Shown here: in pieces, positions 26,915 to 36,142 of the stretch
Layout: each line of letters begins with the position of its first letter
How positions within the stretch are numbered: the stretch's first letter is position 1
Assembly (NCBI RefSeq): GCF_048569485.1
Contig: NC_134364.1
Span: forward strand, 125,314,882 to 125,378,881
Length of the DNA: 64,000 nucleotides
Direction: 5' to 3'
Source of the DNA: Anomaloglossus baeobatrachus
Lineage: Eukaryota; Chordata; Amphibia; Anura; Aromobatidae
Program-made: the position numbers and the translations under genes
The notes under the pieces: model-generated
Seen by the model: the letters and a program-made list of their open reading frames with translations, nothing else
Told to the model about the DNA's origin: nothing
The model's database searches: none

Positions 26915-29392
26915 GACTGCGCTTCTCTGTGCGGAGGGTAATGATTGGTGGGTGTCGAGGCTTCTCTGTGCGGAGGATAATGATTGGCGGGCGGCGAGGC
27001 TTCTGTGTGCGGAGGATAATGATTGGCGGGTGGCGAGGCTTCTGTGTGCGGAGGATAATGATTGGCAGACGGCGAGGCTTCTGTGTGCGGAGGATAATGA
27101 TTGGCGGGCGGCGAGGCTTCTGTGTGCAGAGGATAATGATTGGCAGGCGGCGAGGCTTCTGTGTGCGGAGGATAATGATTGGCGGGCGGCGAGGCTTCTC
27201 TGTGCGGAAGATAATGATTGGTAGACGGCGAGGCTTCTGTGTGCGGAGGATAATGATTGGCGGGCGGCGAGGCTTCTCTGTGCGGAGGATAATGATTGGC
27301 AGGCGGCGAGGCTTCTCTGTGCGGGGGATAATGATTGGCGGGTGGCGAGGCTTCTCTGTGCGGAGGATAATGATTGGTAGACGGCGAGGCTTTTGTGTGC
27401 AGAGGATAATGATTGGCAGGCGGCAAGGCTTCTCTGTGCGGAGGATAATGATTGGTAGACGGCGAGGCTTCTGTGTGCGGAGGATAATGATTGGCAGGCG
27501 GCGAGGCTTCTGTGTGCGGAGGATAATGATTGGCAGGCGGCGAGGCTTCTGTGTGCGGAAGATAATGATTGGCGGGCGGCGAGGCTTCTGTGTGCGGAGG
27601 ATAATGATTGGCGGGCGGCGAGGCTTCTCTGTGCGGAGGATAATGATTGGTAGACGGCGAGGCTTCTGTGTGCGGAGGATAATGATTGGCGGGCGGCGAG
27701 GCTTCTGTGTGCGGAGGATAATGATTGGCGGGCGGCGAGGCTTCTGTGTGCGGAGGATAATGATTGGCGGGCGGCGAGGATTCTCTGTGCGGAGGATAAT
27801 GATTGGCGGGCGGCGAGGCTTCTGTGTGCGGAGGATAATGATTGGCGGGCGGCGAGGATTCTCTGTGCGGAGGGTAATGATTGGCAGGCGGCGAGGCTTC
27901 TGTGTGCGGAGGATAATGATTGGCAGGCGGCAAGGCTTCTGTGTGCGGAGGATAATGATTGGCGGGCGGCGAGGCTTCTGTGTGCGGAGGATAATGATTG
28001 GCGGGCGGTGAGGCTTCTGTGTGCGGAGGATAATGATTGGCAGGCGGCGAGGCTTCTGTGTGCGGAGGATAATGATTGGCGGGCGGCGAGGCTTCTGTGT
28101 GCGGAGGGTAATGATTGGCAGGCGGCGAGGCTTCTGTGTGCGGAGGATAATGATTGGCAGGCGGCGAGGCTTCTGTGTGCGGAGGGTAATGATTGGCGGG
28201 CGGCGAGGCTTCTGTGTGCGGAGGGTAATGATTGGCAGGCGGCGAGGCTTCTCTGTGCGGAGGATAATGATTGGCGGGCGGCGAGGCTTCTCTATGCGGA
28301 GGATTATGATTGGCGGGCGGCGAGGCTTCTGTGTGCGGAGGATAATGATTGGCAGGCGGCGAAGCTTCTGTGTGCGGAGGGTAATGATTGGCAGGCGGCG
28401 AGGCTTCTGTGTGCGGAGGGTAATGATTGGCAGGCGGCGAGGCTTCTGTGTGCGGAGGGTAATGATTGGCGGGCGGCGAGGCTTCTGTGTGCGGAGGATA
28501 ATGATTGGCGGGCGGCGAGGCTTCTGTGTGCGGAGGATAATGATTGGCGGGCGGCGAGGCTTCTGTGTGCGGAGGATAATGATTGGCGGGCGGCGAGGCT
28601 TCTGTGTGCGGAGGATAATGATTGGCGGGCGGCGAGGCTTCTGTGTGCGGAGGATAATGATTGGCAGGCGGCGAGGCTTCTGTGTGTGGAGGATAATGAT
28701 TGGCGGGCGGCGAGGCTTCTGTGTGCGGAGGGTAATGATTGGCGGGCGGCGAGGCTTCTGTGTGCGGAGGATAATGATTGGCGGGCGGCGAGGCTTCTGT
28801 GTGCGGAGGATAATGATTGGCGGGCGGCGAGGCTTCTGTGTGCGGAGGATAATGATTGGCAGGCGGCGAGGCTTCTGTGTGCGGAGGGTAATGATTGGCG
28901 GGCGGAGAGGCTTCTGTGTGCGGAGGGTAATGATTGGCGGGCGGAGAGGCTTCTGTGTGCGGAGGGTAATGATTGGCGGGCGGAGAGGCTTCTGTGTGCG
29001 GAGGGTAATGATTGGCGGGCGGCGAGGCTTCTGTGTGCGGAGGATAATGATTGGCGGGCGGCGAGGCTTCTGTGTGCGGAGGATAATGATTGGCGGGCGG
29101 CGAGGCTTCTGTGTGCGGAGGGTAATGATTGGCGGGCGGAGAGGCTTCTGTGTGCGGAGGGTAATGATTGGCGGGCGGAGAGGCTTCTGTGTGCGGAGGG
29201 TAATGATTGGCGGGCGGAGAGGCTTCTGTGTGCGGAGGGTAATGATTGGCGGGCGGAGAGGCTTCTGTGTGCGGAGGGTAATGATTGGCGGGCGGCGAGG
29301 CTTCTGTGTGCGGAGGGTAATGATTGGCGGGCGGAGAGGCTTCTGTGTGCGGAGGGTAATGATTGGCGGGCGGCGAGGCTTCTGTGTTCAGA
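26915..29392. repeat. 39-bp minisatellite, about 63 units
   Basis: Unit gaggcttctgtgtgcggagg followed by ataatgattggcgggcggc. The period of 39 bp (13 codons) is kept almost without indels across 2.5 kb, so frames stay open on both strands for up to 470 codons (patterns such as ARLLCAEDNDWRA and PPANHYPPHTEAS). Variation is almost only substitution: ttctctgtg/ttctgtgtg, ggataatg/gggtaatg, ggcaggcgg/ggcgggcgg. No start context, splice site or non-repetitive coding flank supports a gene. Confidence 0.95.
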
Positions 29393-29712
29393 GGTAAATG
29401 GGGCGATCATGAGCGGGTGACAGATGACAGACCAGAATCAGCTCACCAGTCATCAGGACACTGTGCAAAGGCTGCCCTCTGCTGGCCACTGAGAGAACTA
29501 CCCCCTCCAAATGGCTCCCACACATTGCAGCATTGTTCTCTGGAAGAAAGAAGACATTTATCTCATCCAAGTCCAGATCAGCATCCGCAGGGTTAACACT
29601 TCCCTCCCCGAGACAGAAGGACAAACACAACCCAAAAGTAACACTGTACAGCAAGGGTTAACGGTAGAGCCCACCCAGAAGCCCAGCAGACCCTCCACTG
29701 ATCACAGGGAGC
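29393..29712. other. Spacer between minisatellites, no exon recognised
   Basis: Single-copy-looking 320 bp. A minus-strand open frame of 88 codons covers much of it but matches no family I know and runs into repeat DNA. It contains the CTCF-like motif described separately. Confidence 0.5.
29471..29488 (-). promoter_or_regulatory. CTCF-like core motif
   Basis: The minus strand reads tggccagcagagggcagc, which fits the vertebrate CTCF core (CCASYAGRKGGC) at every core position. It lies in a short unique spacer between the 39-bp and 41-bp arrays. Motif match only: such motifs also occur by chance and inside SINEs. Confidence 0.45.
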
Positions 29713-30941
29713 TCTGCAGATGGTATCACACACAGAGGGATTAGATACACAGCTCAGCATACAGTATCACACACAGAGGGATTAGATACACAGCTCAGCA
29801 GACTGTATCACACACGGAGTGATTAGATACACAGCTCAGCAGATAGTATCACACACAGAGGGATTAGATACACAGCTCAGCAGATAGTATCACACACAGA
29901 GGGATTAGATACACAGCTCAGCAGACAGTATCACACACAGAGGGATTAGATACACAGCTCAGAAGACTGTATCACACACAGAGGGATTAGATACACAGCT
30001 CAGCAGGCTGTATCACACACAGGGATTAGATACACAGCTCAGCAGACTGTATCACACACAGAGGGATTAGATACACAGCTCAGCAGACAGTATCACACAC
30101 AGAGGGATTAGATACACAGCTCAGCAGACAGTATCACACACAGAGGGATTAGATACACAGCTCAGAAGACTGTATCACACACAGAGGGATTAGATACACA
30201 ACTCAGTAGACAGTGTCACACACGGAGGGATTAGATACACAGCTCAGCAGACAGTATCACACACGGAGGGATTAGATACACAGCTCAGCAGACAGTATCA
30301 CACACGGAGGGATTAGATACACAGCTCAGCAGACAGTATCACACACGGAGGGATTAGATACACAGCTCAGCAGACATTATCACACACACAGAGGGATTAG
30401 ATACACAAATCAGCAGACAGTATCACACAGAGGGATTAGATACACAGCTCAGCAGACAGTATCACACACAGAGGGATTAGATACACAGCTCAGCAGACAG
30501 TATCACACACAGAGGGATTAGATACACAACTCAGTAGACAGTGTCACACATGGAGGGATTAGATACACAGCTCAGCAGACAGTATCACACACGGAGGGAT
30601 TAGATACACAGCTCAGCAGACATTATCACACACACAGAGGGATTAGATACACAAATCAGCAGACAGTATCACACACAGAGGGATTAGATACACAGCTCAG
30701 CAGACAGTATCACACACGGAGGGATTAGATACACAGCTCAGCAGACAGTATCACACACGGAGGGATTAGATACAGCTCAGCAGACAGTATCACACACGGA
30801 GGGATTAGATACACAGCTCAGCAGACAGTATCACACACGGAGGGATTAGATACACAGCTCAGCAGACATTATCACACACACAGAGGGATTAGATACACAA
30901 ATCAGCAGACAGTATCACACACAGAGGGATTAGATACAGTG
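29713..30941. repeat. 41-bp minisatellite, left segment, about 30 units
   Basis: Unit ttagatacacagctcagcag followed by acagtatcacacacagaggga. Variants include cacacggaggga, aatcagcag and small indels (cacacacaca). The array stops at about 30,941 and the same unit family resumes at 33,812, so it was split by inserted DNA. Confidence 0.95.
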
Positions 30942-31519
30942 TCACGCAGAGACTATGGGGGGTCCAGGCATGTACATGGGATTCCCAGCGAGCACCACAA
31001 TACACAGGGTACATTGGGAACAGATACAATAGTGGTGTCTGATGCTAGGGGAAGGGGAGCAGGGTCACCTCCTGCACTCACCTGAGACTGATCCCTGCGC
31101 TCCCTAACCTACAGCTTCTTTCACCCGTCGCTGATCGAATACCTATCCCTGTCTTTCCCTGGACTCAGCCCTGTATAGTGTGCAGGGCAGAGGGAACGCT
31201 AGTCCTGCTCTAGGTTAAAGACTCAGAGAGGATAAGACAGATAGGGGTAACAAACACCAATCATAAAGCACTCCAAATGACAGGAGGAAGTAATGAGGAA
31301 CGGACCAGACAGGAAAAAACAAAAAGGACTAAGGAAGGGGAAAACTCAACACAGCAAATGTTCTCTGTAAGTCTTCTTGGTGCACAGCTCTAACGTTCCG
31401 TCTAGAAGCAAGCTAAGCACAAACTATCACCAGCGATTACCTGGGGTGGGAGAGTAATGTATATAGCAGAGATAATTAGCAATAGAGAACAGCTGGCTCT
31501 AGTGTTTATTCACAACTCA
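30942..31519 (-). mobile_element. Unclassified interspersed repeat, possible solo LTR
   Basis: A 578-bp non-tandem stretch starts exactly where the 41-bp array breaks. On the minus strand it starts tgagttgtgaataaac and ends ctgcgtgaca, so it is bounded by TG and CA as LTRs are. I found no second copy in the window and no target-site duplication. It could equally be another class of interspersed repeat. Confidence 0.3.
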
Positions 31520-31753
31520 GGAGACTTTAAGGCTGGAAACACATCTATGTGTGTAAAATCGGTCTGAGTTGCCTGAAAAAAACTCGGCCGATTTTAGTTC
31601 ACATAAGGTCAGTGTGCAATGCAAGTGCAATGCTTTTTTTTAATTGTTTCCAGGGTAGCAGAGCGTGTGTAATTCGTGTGTGATCCGTGTGTGATCCTTT
31701 TTTTTTCTCAGCAGCTGTCACCTGCCATGCAGCTCTGCTACATGACTGCTGAC

Positions 31754-32190
31754 GTGGGGGAGACAAGAAAGGCGCAATAGGGTTTTACCCGGTTTACAGA
31801 GTGAAAGAGGATAAAAACAGTGCACTCACCTGGCCGGGTTGTGCCAGTCACAACCCCTTTATTAGCATGGATGAGCGCTTGGGTGGTTCTGCAGCGGCCC
31901 CGTTATAGAGCAGATTTTGAATATGAAGGACTGGAGAAAACGGGTTTATTGCCGCGCTAAAAACCACGAGCATGTATAAGTCAAAATATTCTCTTTATTT
32001 AGATCATTCCTACGCGTTTCTGAGGCTCATCTGCCTCCTTCCTCAGGGAATCTTTTTCCCTGAGGAAGGAGGCAGATGAGCCTCAGAAACGCGTAGGAAT
32101 GATCTAAATAAAGAGAATATTTTGACTTATACATGCTCGTGGTTTTTAGCGCGGCAATAAACCCGTTTTCTCCAGTCCTTCATATTCAAA
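31754..32190. mobile_element. SINE-like or foldback insertion with 14-bp flanking repeat
   Basis: This 437-bp segment sits inside the DNA transposon and is flanked by acatgactgctgac (31,740-31,753) and acatggctgctgac (32,191-32,204), a 14-bp direct repeat with one mismatch that looks like a target-site duplication of a reverse-transcribed insert. Its right two thirds form the perfect palindrome described next. The left part (ggcgcaatagggttttaccc, then cactcacctgg) is not palindromic. I do not recognise an RNA polymerase III promoter with confidence, so the class is open. Confidence 0.5.
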
Positions 32191-32191
32191 A
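31915..32191. repeat. Perfect palindrome, 136-bp arms, 5-bp spacer
   Basis: Arms 31,915-32,050 and 32,056-32,191 are exact reverse complements over all 136 bp when read base by base, with spacer tcttt. The right arm starts ttccctgaggaaggaggc, passes through gaaacgcgtagg and aataaagagaat, and ends ccttcatattcaaaa. A single strand could fold into a 136-bp hairpin. Confidence 0.95.
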
Positions 32192-33811
32192 CATGGCTGC
32201 TGACAGCAGCCACAGACAGCCGCACAATCAGAATGAAGTCAGATGAACGTCACCCGACTTTATTGTCATCCCGCGACTCTGTCTGTGTGGCATGGCCTGA
32301 TTTTCGGTCACAGGTGAAGGTCTCACCGGTGACCGTAAATCCCCTGAGTGACCGCAGTGAGCCGTGCGATCAGCGGTGCCGTCACTGAGGTTACTCGCGG
32401 CCACAGCAGAAGTCCTCCCGCTGAGATCTGTGGCCGCGGGTAACCTGAGTGACGTCATTGCTGATAGCGCGACTCACTTCAGTCGCTGCGGGGAGCTCAC
32501 AGAGAGCGGTCATGCTCCGTGACCGCTCTCTGTCAGCTTCCGATGTAGCAGAGCTGACAGCGTCGAGGGACCTCTGTGGATTACGTCGGACATGGAGGGG
32601 TATTTGGGGGTTTAATAAAGTGGTGAAAGAGGGTGGGTTTTTTTTGTCATTTATTTCATATAAAGGATTTTTTGGTGTATGTCTTTATTTTCTTTATCTT
32701 ACAGGTTAATCATGGAAGGTATCTCGGGGAGACGCCTGCCATGATTAATCTAGGACTTAGTGGCAGCTATGGGCTGCTGCCATTAACTCCTTATTACCTC
32801 AATTGCCACCGCACCAGGGATATTCGGGATGGCCGGGTACAGTCCCGGGACAGTCGCATCTAATGGATGCGGCAATTCTGGGCGGCTAATGGCTGATATT
32901 GTTAGGGTGGGGGGCTCCCCATAACGTGGGGCTCCCCATCCTGAGAATACCAGCCTGCAGCCGTGTGGCTTTACCCTGGCTGGTATTAAAATTGGGGGGG
33001 GACCGCACGCCGTTTATTTTTAATTATTTATTTATTTTTTTAACTGCATGATATAGACCCGCCCACCGGCAGCTGTGATTGGTTTTAGTGAGACAGCTGT
33101 CACTCATCGTGGGGGCGTGTCTGACTGCAACCAATCATAGGCACCGGTGGGCGGGGAAAGCAGGCAATACGAGATTGAATAATGAGCGGCCGGCTTTTTC
33201 AAAAGAGAAGCCGCCGGAGCAGTGTGAATGCCGTGCAGCGCCGCGCCGGTGATCGGTGAGTATGAGAGAGGGGGGGGGGAGAGGGATAGACCGACATGGA
33301 CAGAGCGAGAGAGACCGACAGAGAGAGAATAGAGACCGAGATGGAAATGAGTGAGGTCTTACAATGTCGGGCAATCTCTATAATTGACCGACATTGTGAG
33401 ACCTCACTCATTTACAGTGTTTTGAGAAACATGCGATTAATGTATTTAGAAAAACAATTGTCACTAGGATGGTGTGTGCGCCGGCCTGTGTGACATGGTT
33501 TTTTTTCACGCTGCCATAGAGTTGCATTGGAGAGACTCGCGCGAGAAACTCTACAAATAGCAGCATGCTGCGATTGTTTTCTCAGTCCGATTTGGAGTGA
33601 GAAAAAAAATGGCAGATGAGAGCTGAATCATTGTTTAACATGTGTCCGAGTGCAATGCGAGAATTCCTCACATTGCACTACTGCGAGAAAATCGCAAGTG
33701 AGAATCTGCACGGCCGGCGGCAGTAACCTGAGCAAGTGTGTATGACGCCTGCGCTGCGCTCTCCTGACACCAGCAGTAGGAGGGACTCTCCATCATCATA
33801 CACGACTCCAT

Positions 33812-34150
33812 GCAGAGTATCACACACGGAAGGATTAGATACACAGCTTCGCTCTTGTAGTAGCAGACAGAGAGGAATTACATAAATCGCTCAGCACACA
33901 GTATCATACATGGTGGGATTAGATACACGGCTCAGCACACAGTATCATACATGGTGGGATTAGATACACGGCTCAGCACACAGTATCATACATGGTGGGA
34001 TTAGATACACGGCTCAGCACACAGTATCATACATGGTGGGATTAGATACACGGCTCAGCACACAGTATCATACATGGTGGGATTAGATACACGGCTCAGC
34101 ACACAGTATCATACATGGTGGGATTAGATACACAGTATCACACAAGATTA
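33812..34150. repeat. 41-bp minisatellite, right segment, about 8 units
   Basis: After one degenerate unit (gtatcacacacggaaggatt) six near-identical units of acagtatcatacatggtggg followed by attagatacacggctcagcac run head to tail. They are the same family and orientation as 29,713-30,941 but a distinct, more homogeneous subtype (tacatggtggg instead of cacacagaggg). Confidence 0.93.
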
Positions 34151-34183
34151 CAATTTCTGTGACAAAATAATTCTACCCCTGAT

Positions 34184-35968
34184 GGCTCATTCAGACGACC
34201 GTTCCGTCTGTCCTGGTCAGTTCCTGGGTTTTGCGGACCCATGGACAGGACCATCTTGTCACTGTCTTTTGTGTAGGATCGGATGCACACGGCCGCGCTT
34301 CCATCAGTTCCTACATATAACACATCGGATGCCGTATGTCCGCTCCGTTATTATGGAACATGTCCTCTTCTGTTCAATAATAACGGACCGTGACTCAATA
34401 TAAGTCAATGGGCCCGCAAAATCCCCGGAAGCCGCACGGAAGCACTTCAATGTGACCTCCGTAGGGTGCCCCTGCAGTCTGTGTCCCGCTCCCGCACCAG
34501 TCCCGCAGCTGTCCGCACTACGGTGTGTCAGCATATGCCGACACTGCAGTGCGAGCAGCCGAGGGGATGATGAGTGTTTGCGTCCGGAGGTTAGCGAGGT
34601 GCATTACCTGCGGTGACAATCTCCTGCCCTCCTGACGTCAGTGCTCGTCACTGACAGATGTGTTCTTACATCACCTCTCGCAGGCGGCCCGAGACTGTGA
34701 CTAGCGGTGACGTCACTGGCCACTCGCAAGAGGTGATCTGAGAATGCAGCAGACATAGAAGTCAGTGATGAGCGCTGATGTCAGAGGAGTGCAGCGGTTT
34801 CCATCACCACAGGTAATGTACCTCGCTAACCTCCTGACATCGGCACTCATCATCCCCTGCAGTGACCTGGGCTGACCTATTGATGTTAGCTCAGGTCACT
34901 GCATTGCTCTCCCAGCCAATGGGGAACATTCTGTTTTTCATTGACTGGGACAGTGACTATGATATTGATCATCGTGGGACACCCTTATTGGATTACGCCA
35001 GACCCGGATTTGATTTTTGTTTCCAATAAATTGGTGAAAGAGGGAATGTTTTGGGCAGTGTTTGTTCAAATAAAATTTTGTTTGTTGTCTATTTTATTTT
35101 TATTACTGACTGGGTTGGTGATGTTGGGTATCTGATAGACGCCGTGACATCAGGAACCCCAGGGCTTGATGCCAGGTGACATTACACATCTGGTATTAAC
35201 CCCATATATTACCCCGTTTGCCACCGCACCAGGGCAATGGGAAGTGCTGGGGTGAAGTGCCAGGATTGGTGCATCCAATGGATGCACCACTTCTGGGGCG
35301 GCTGCAGCCTCATATTTTTAGGCTAGGGAGGGTCCAAGAACTGCAGACCTCCCTAGTCTGAGAATACCAGAGCACAGCTGTCCGCTTTACCTGGCTGGTG
35401 GTGACCTTTGGGGGGACCCCAAGTTTTTTGTTTTAAATTATTTGTTTAATGTAAAATAACAGTGTAGGGATGCCCTTTGTTATGGATTACCAGCCAAGGT
35501 GAAGCTGCCAGCTGTGGTCTGCAGGCTGCAGCCGTCTGCTTTACCCGAGCTGGCTACAAAAGATAGGGGGGACCCAATGTTGTTTTTTTAATTATTTATT
35601 TATTTTTTGGCTAAATATAAGGCTAAGCACCCTTTAGTGCCACATGAAAGACAGTAAAGAGTGCAAGATTAGAATATGCAGGGAGGTGGGACATTATATC
35701 TATCTATTCTATCTATTCTTCTAGCTATCCCTCTATTCATTTATTCCTCTATTTCTCCCTCTATCTATCTCTCTGTCTCTCTATCTATCTATATCTAATT
35801 ATCTATCTAGCTGCTTCCATGTTTTGCGGTCCGCAAAAAAACGGAAGGCAAACGGATGACACATTGCCCGTATATGTAACGGAATGGATATCACACGGAT
35901 GCATCCGTGAAAAAACAGGACCGTTTTTTTGCAGACTGCAAAAACAAGACGGTCGTGTGAATGTGGCC
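34184..35968. mobile_element. Non-autonomous DNA transposon with terminal inverted repeats
   Basis: The left end ggctcattcagacgaccgt and the reverse complement of the right end ggccacattcacacgaccgt form terminal inverted repeats of about 20 bp. Both sides are flanked by tgat (34,180-34,183 and 35,969-35,972), a possible 4-bp target duplication. A large internal inverted repeat pairs about 34,561-34,617 with 34,803-34,857 (core ggaggttagcgaggt). No transposase-like frame is present. The 3' half shares blocks with the element at 31,531-33,749. The right end lies about 80 bp from the predicted 3' end of the cfap141 transcript. Confidence 0.75.
35697..35813. repeat. Impure (tcta)n microsatellite
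   Basis: Runs of tatc/tcta with interruptions (ccctctatt, tctctgtctc) inside the right part of the DNA transposon. Simple repeat only. Confidence 0.9.
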
Positions 35969-36075
35969 TGATGGTGCTGTCAGAGGAGCCGCACTTCAGT
36001 ATAAACAATCTATATAACAAGTATATACAACTGTGATCTGCTGAAGAAAATACACTCATATCAGCGTCCTGCCAC

Positions 36076-36081
36076 TTTAAT
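36076..36081 (-). terminator. Probable poly(A) signal of cfap141
   Basis: The minus strand reads ATTAAA, the commonest variant poly(A) hexamer, 61 nt past the stop codon. Cleavage would be expected around 36,050-36,065, giving a 3' UTR of about 80 to 95 nt. No AATAAA lies nearer. Confidence 0.55.
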
Positions 36082-36142
36082 CACTCCAAAGACTTAAGAA
36101 TCAAATATAAAGCCGCATAGAGGAAGAGGATGAACGACGGCC

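Larger units (their letters stand above)
31531..33749. mobile_element. Non-autonomous DNA transposon with nested insertion
   Basis: The stretch between the two halves of the 41-bp array has weakly similar inverted ends (ggctggaaacacat at the left; the reverse complement of the right end starts ggcgtcatacacac) and further shared subterminal words (atcggtctgag/atcggactgag, gtgcaatgc). Inside are several perfect or near-perfect inverted repeats: 32,381-32,406 with 32,428-32,453; 32,500-32,512 with 32,520-32,532; and 33,058-33,155, whose arms carry attggtt and aaccaat. It shares internal sequence with the element at 34,184-35,968 (ggtgaaagaggg, gccaccgcaccagg, atggatgc, gagaataccag, tggctggt), so the two are related. 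No transposase frame is visible. Exact ends are uncertain because no target duplication was found. Confidence 0.55.

Noticed and set aside
26854-29420. Open frames up to 470 codons (ARLLCAEDNDWRA, PPANHYPPHTEAS and others)
   Set aside because: Products of the stop-free 39-bp unit in several frames; no splice sites, promoter or non-repetitive coding sequence.
29388-29654. 88-codon minus-strand frame as a possible exon
   Set aside because: No recognised similarity, no convincing start, and it runs into the 39-bp repeat; a splice-like site alone is not enough.
29713-30941. Regular repeats resembling a CRISPR array
   Set aside because: Units are contiguous, with no unique spacers between constant repeats, and the sequence is vertebrate. 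The same applies to the 35-bp and 61-bp arrays.
32228-35135. Small open frames (60 to 86 codons) within 32.2-35.1 kb
   Set aside because: All lie inside non-autonomous DNA transposons with inverted-repeat structure and show no transposase or other family motif.
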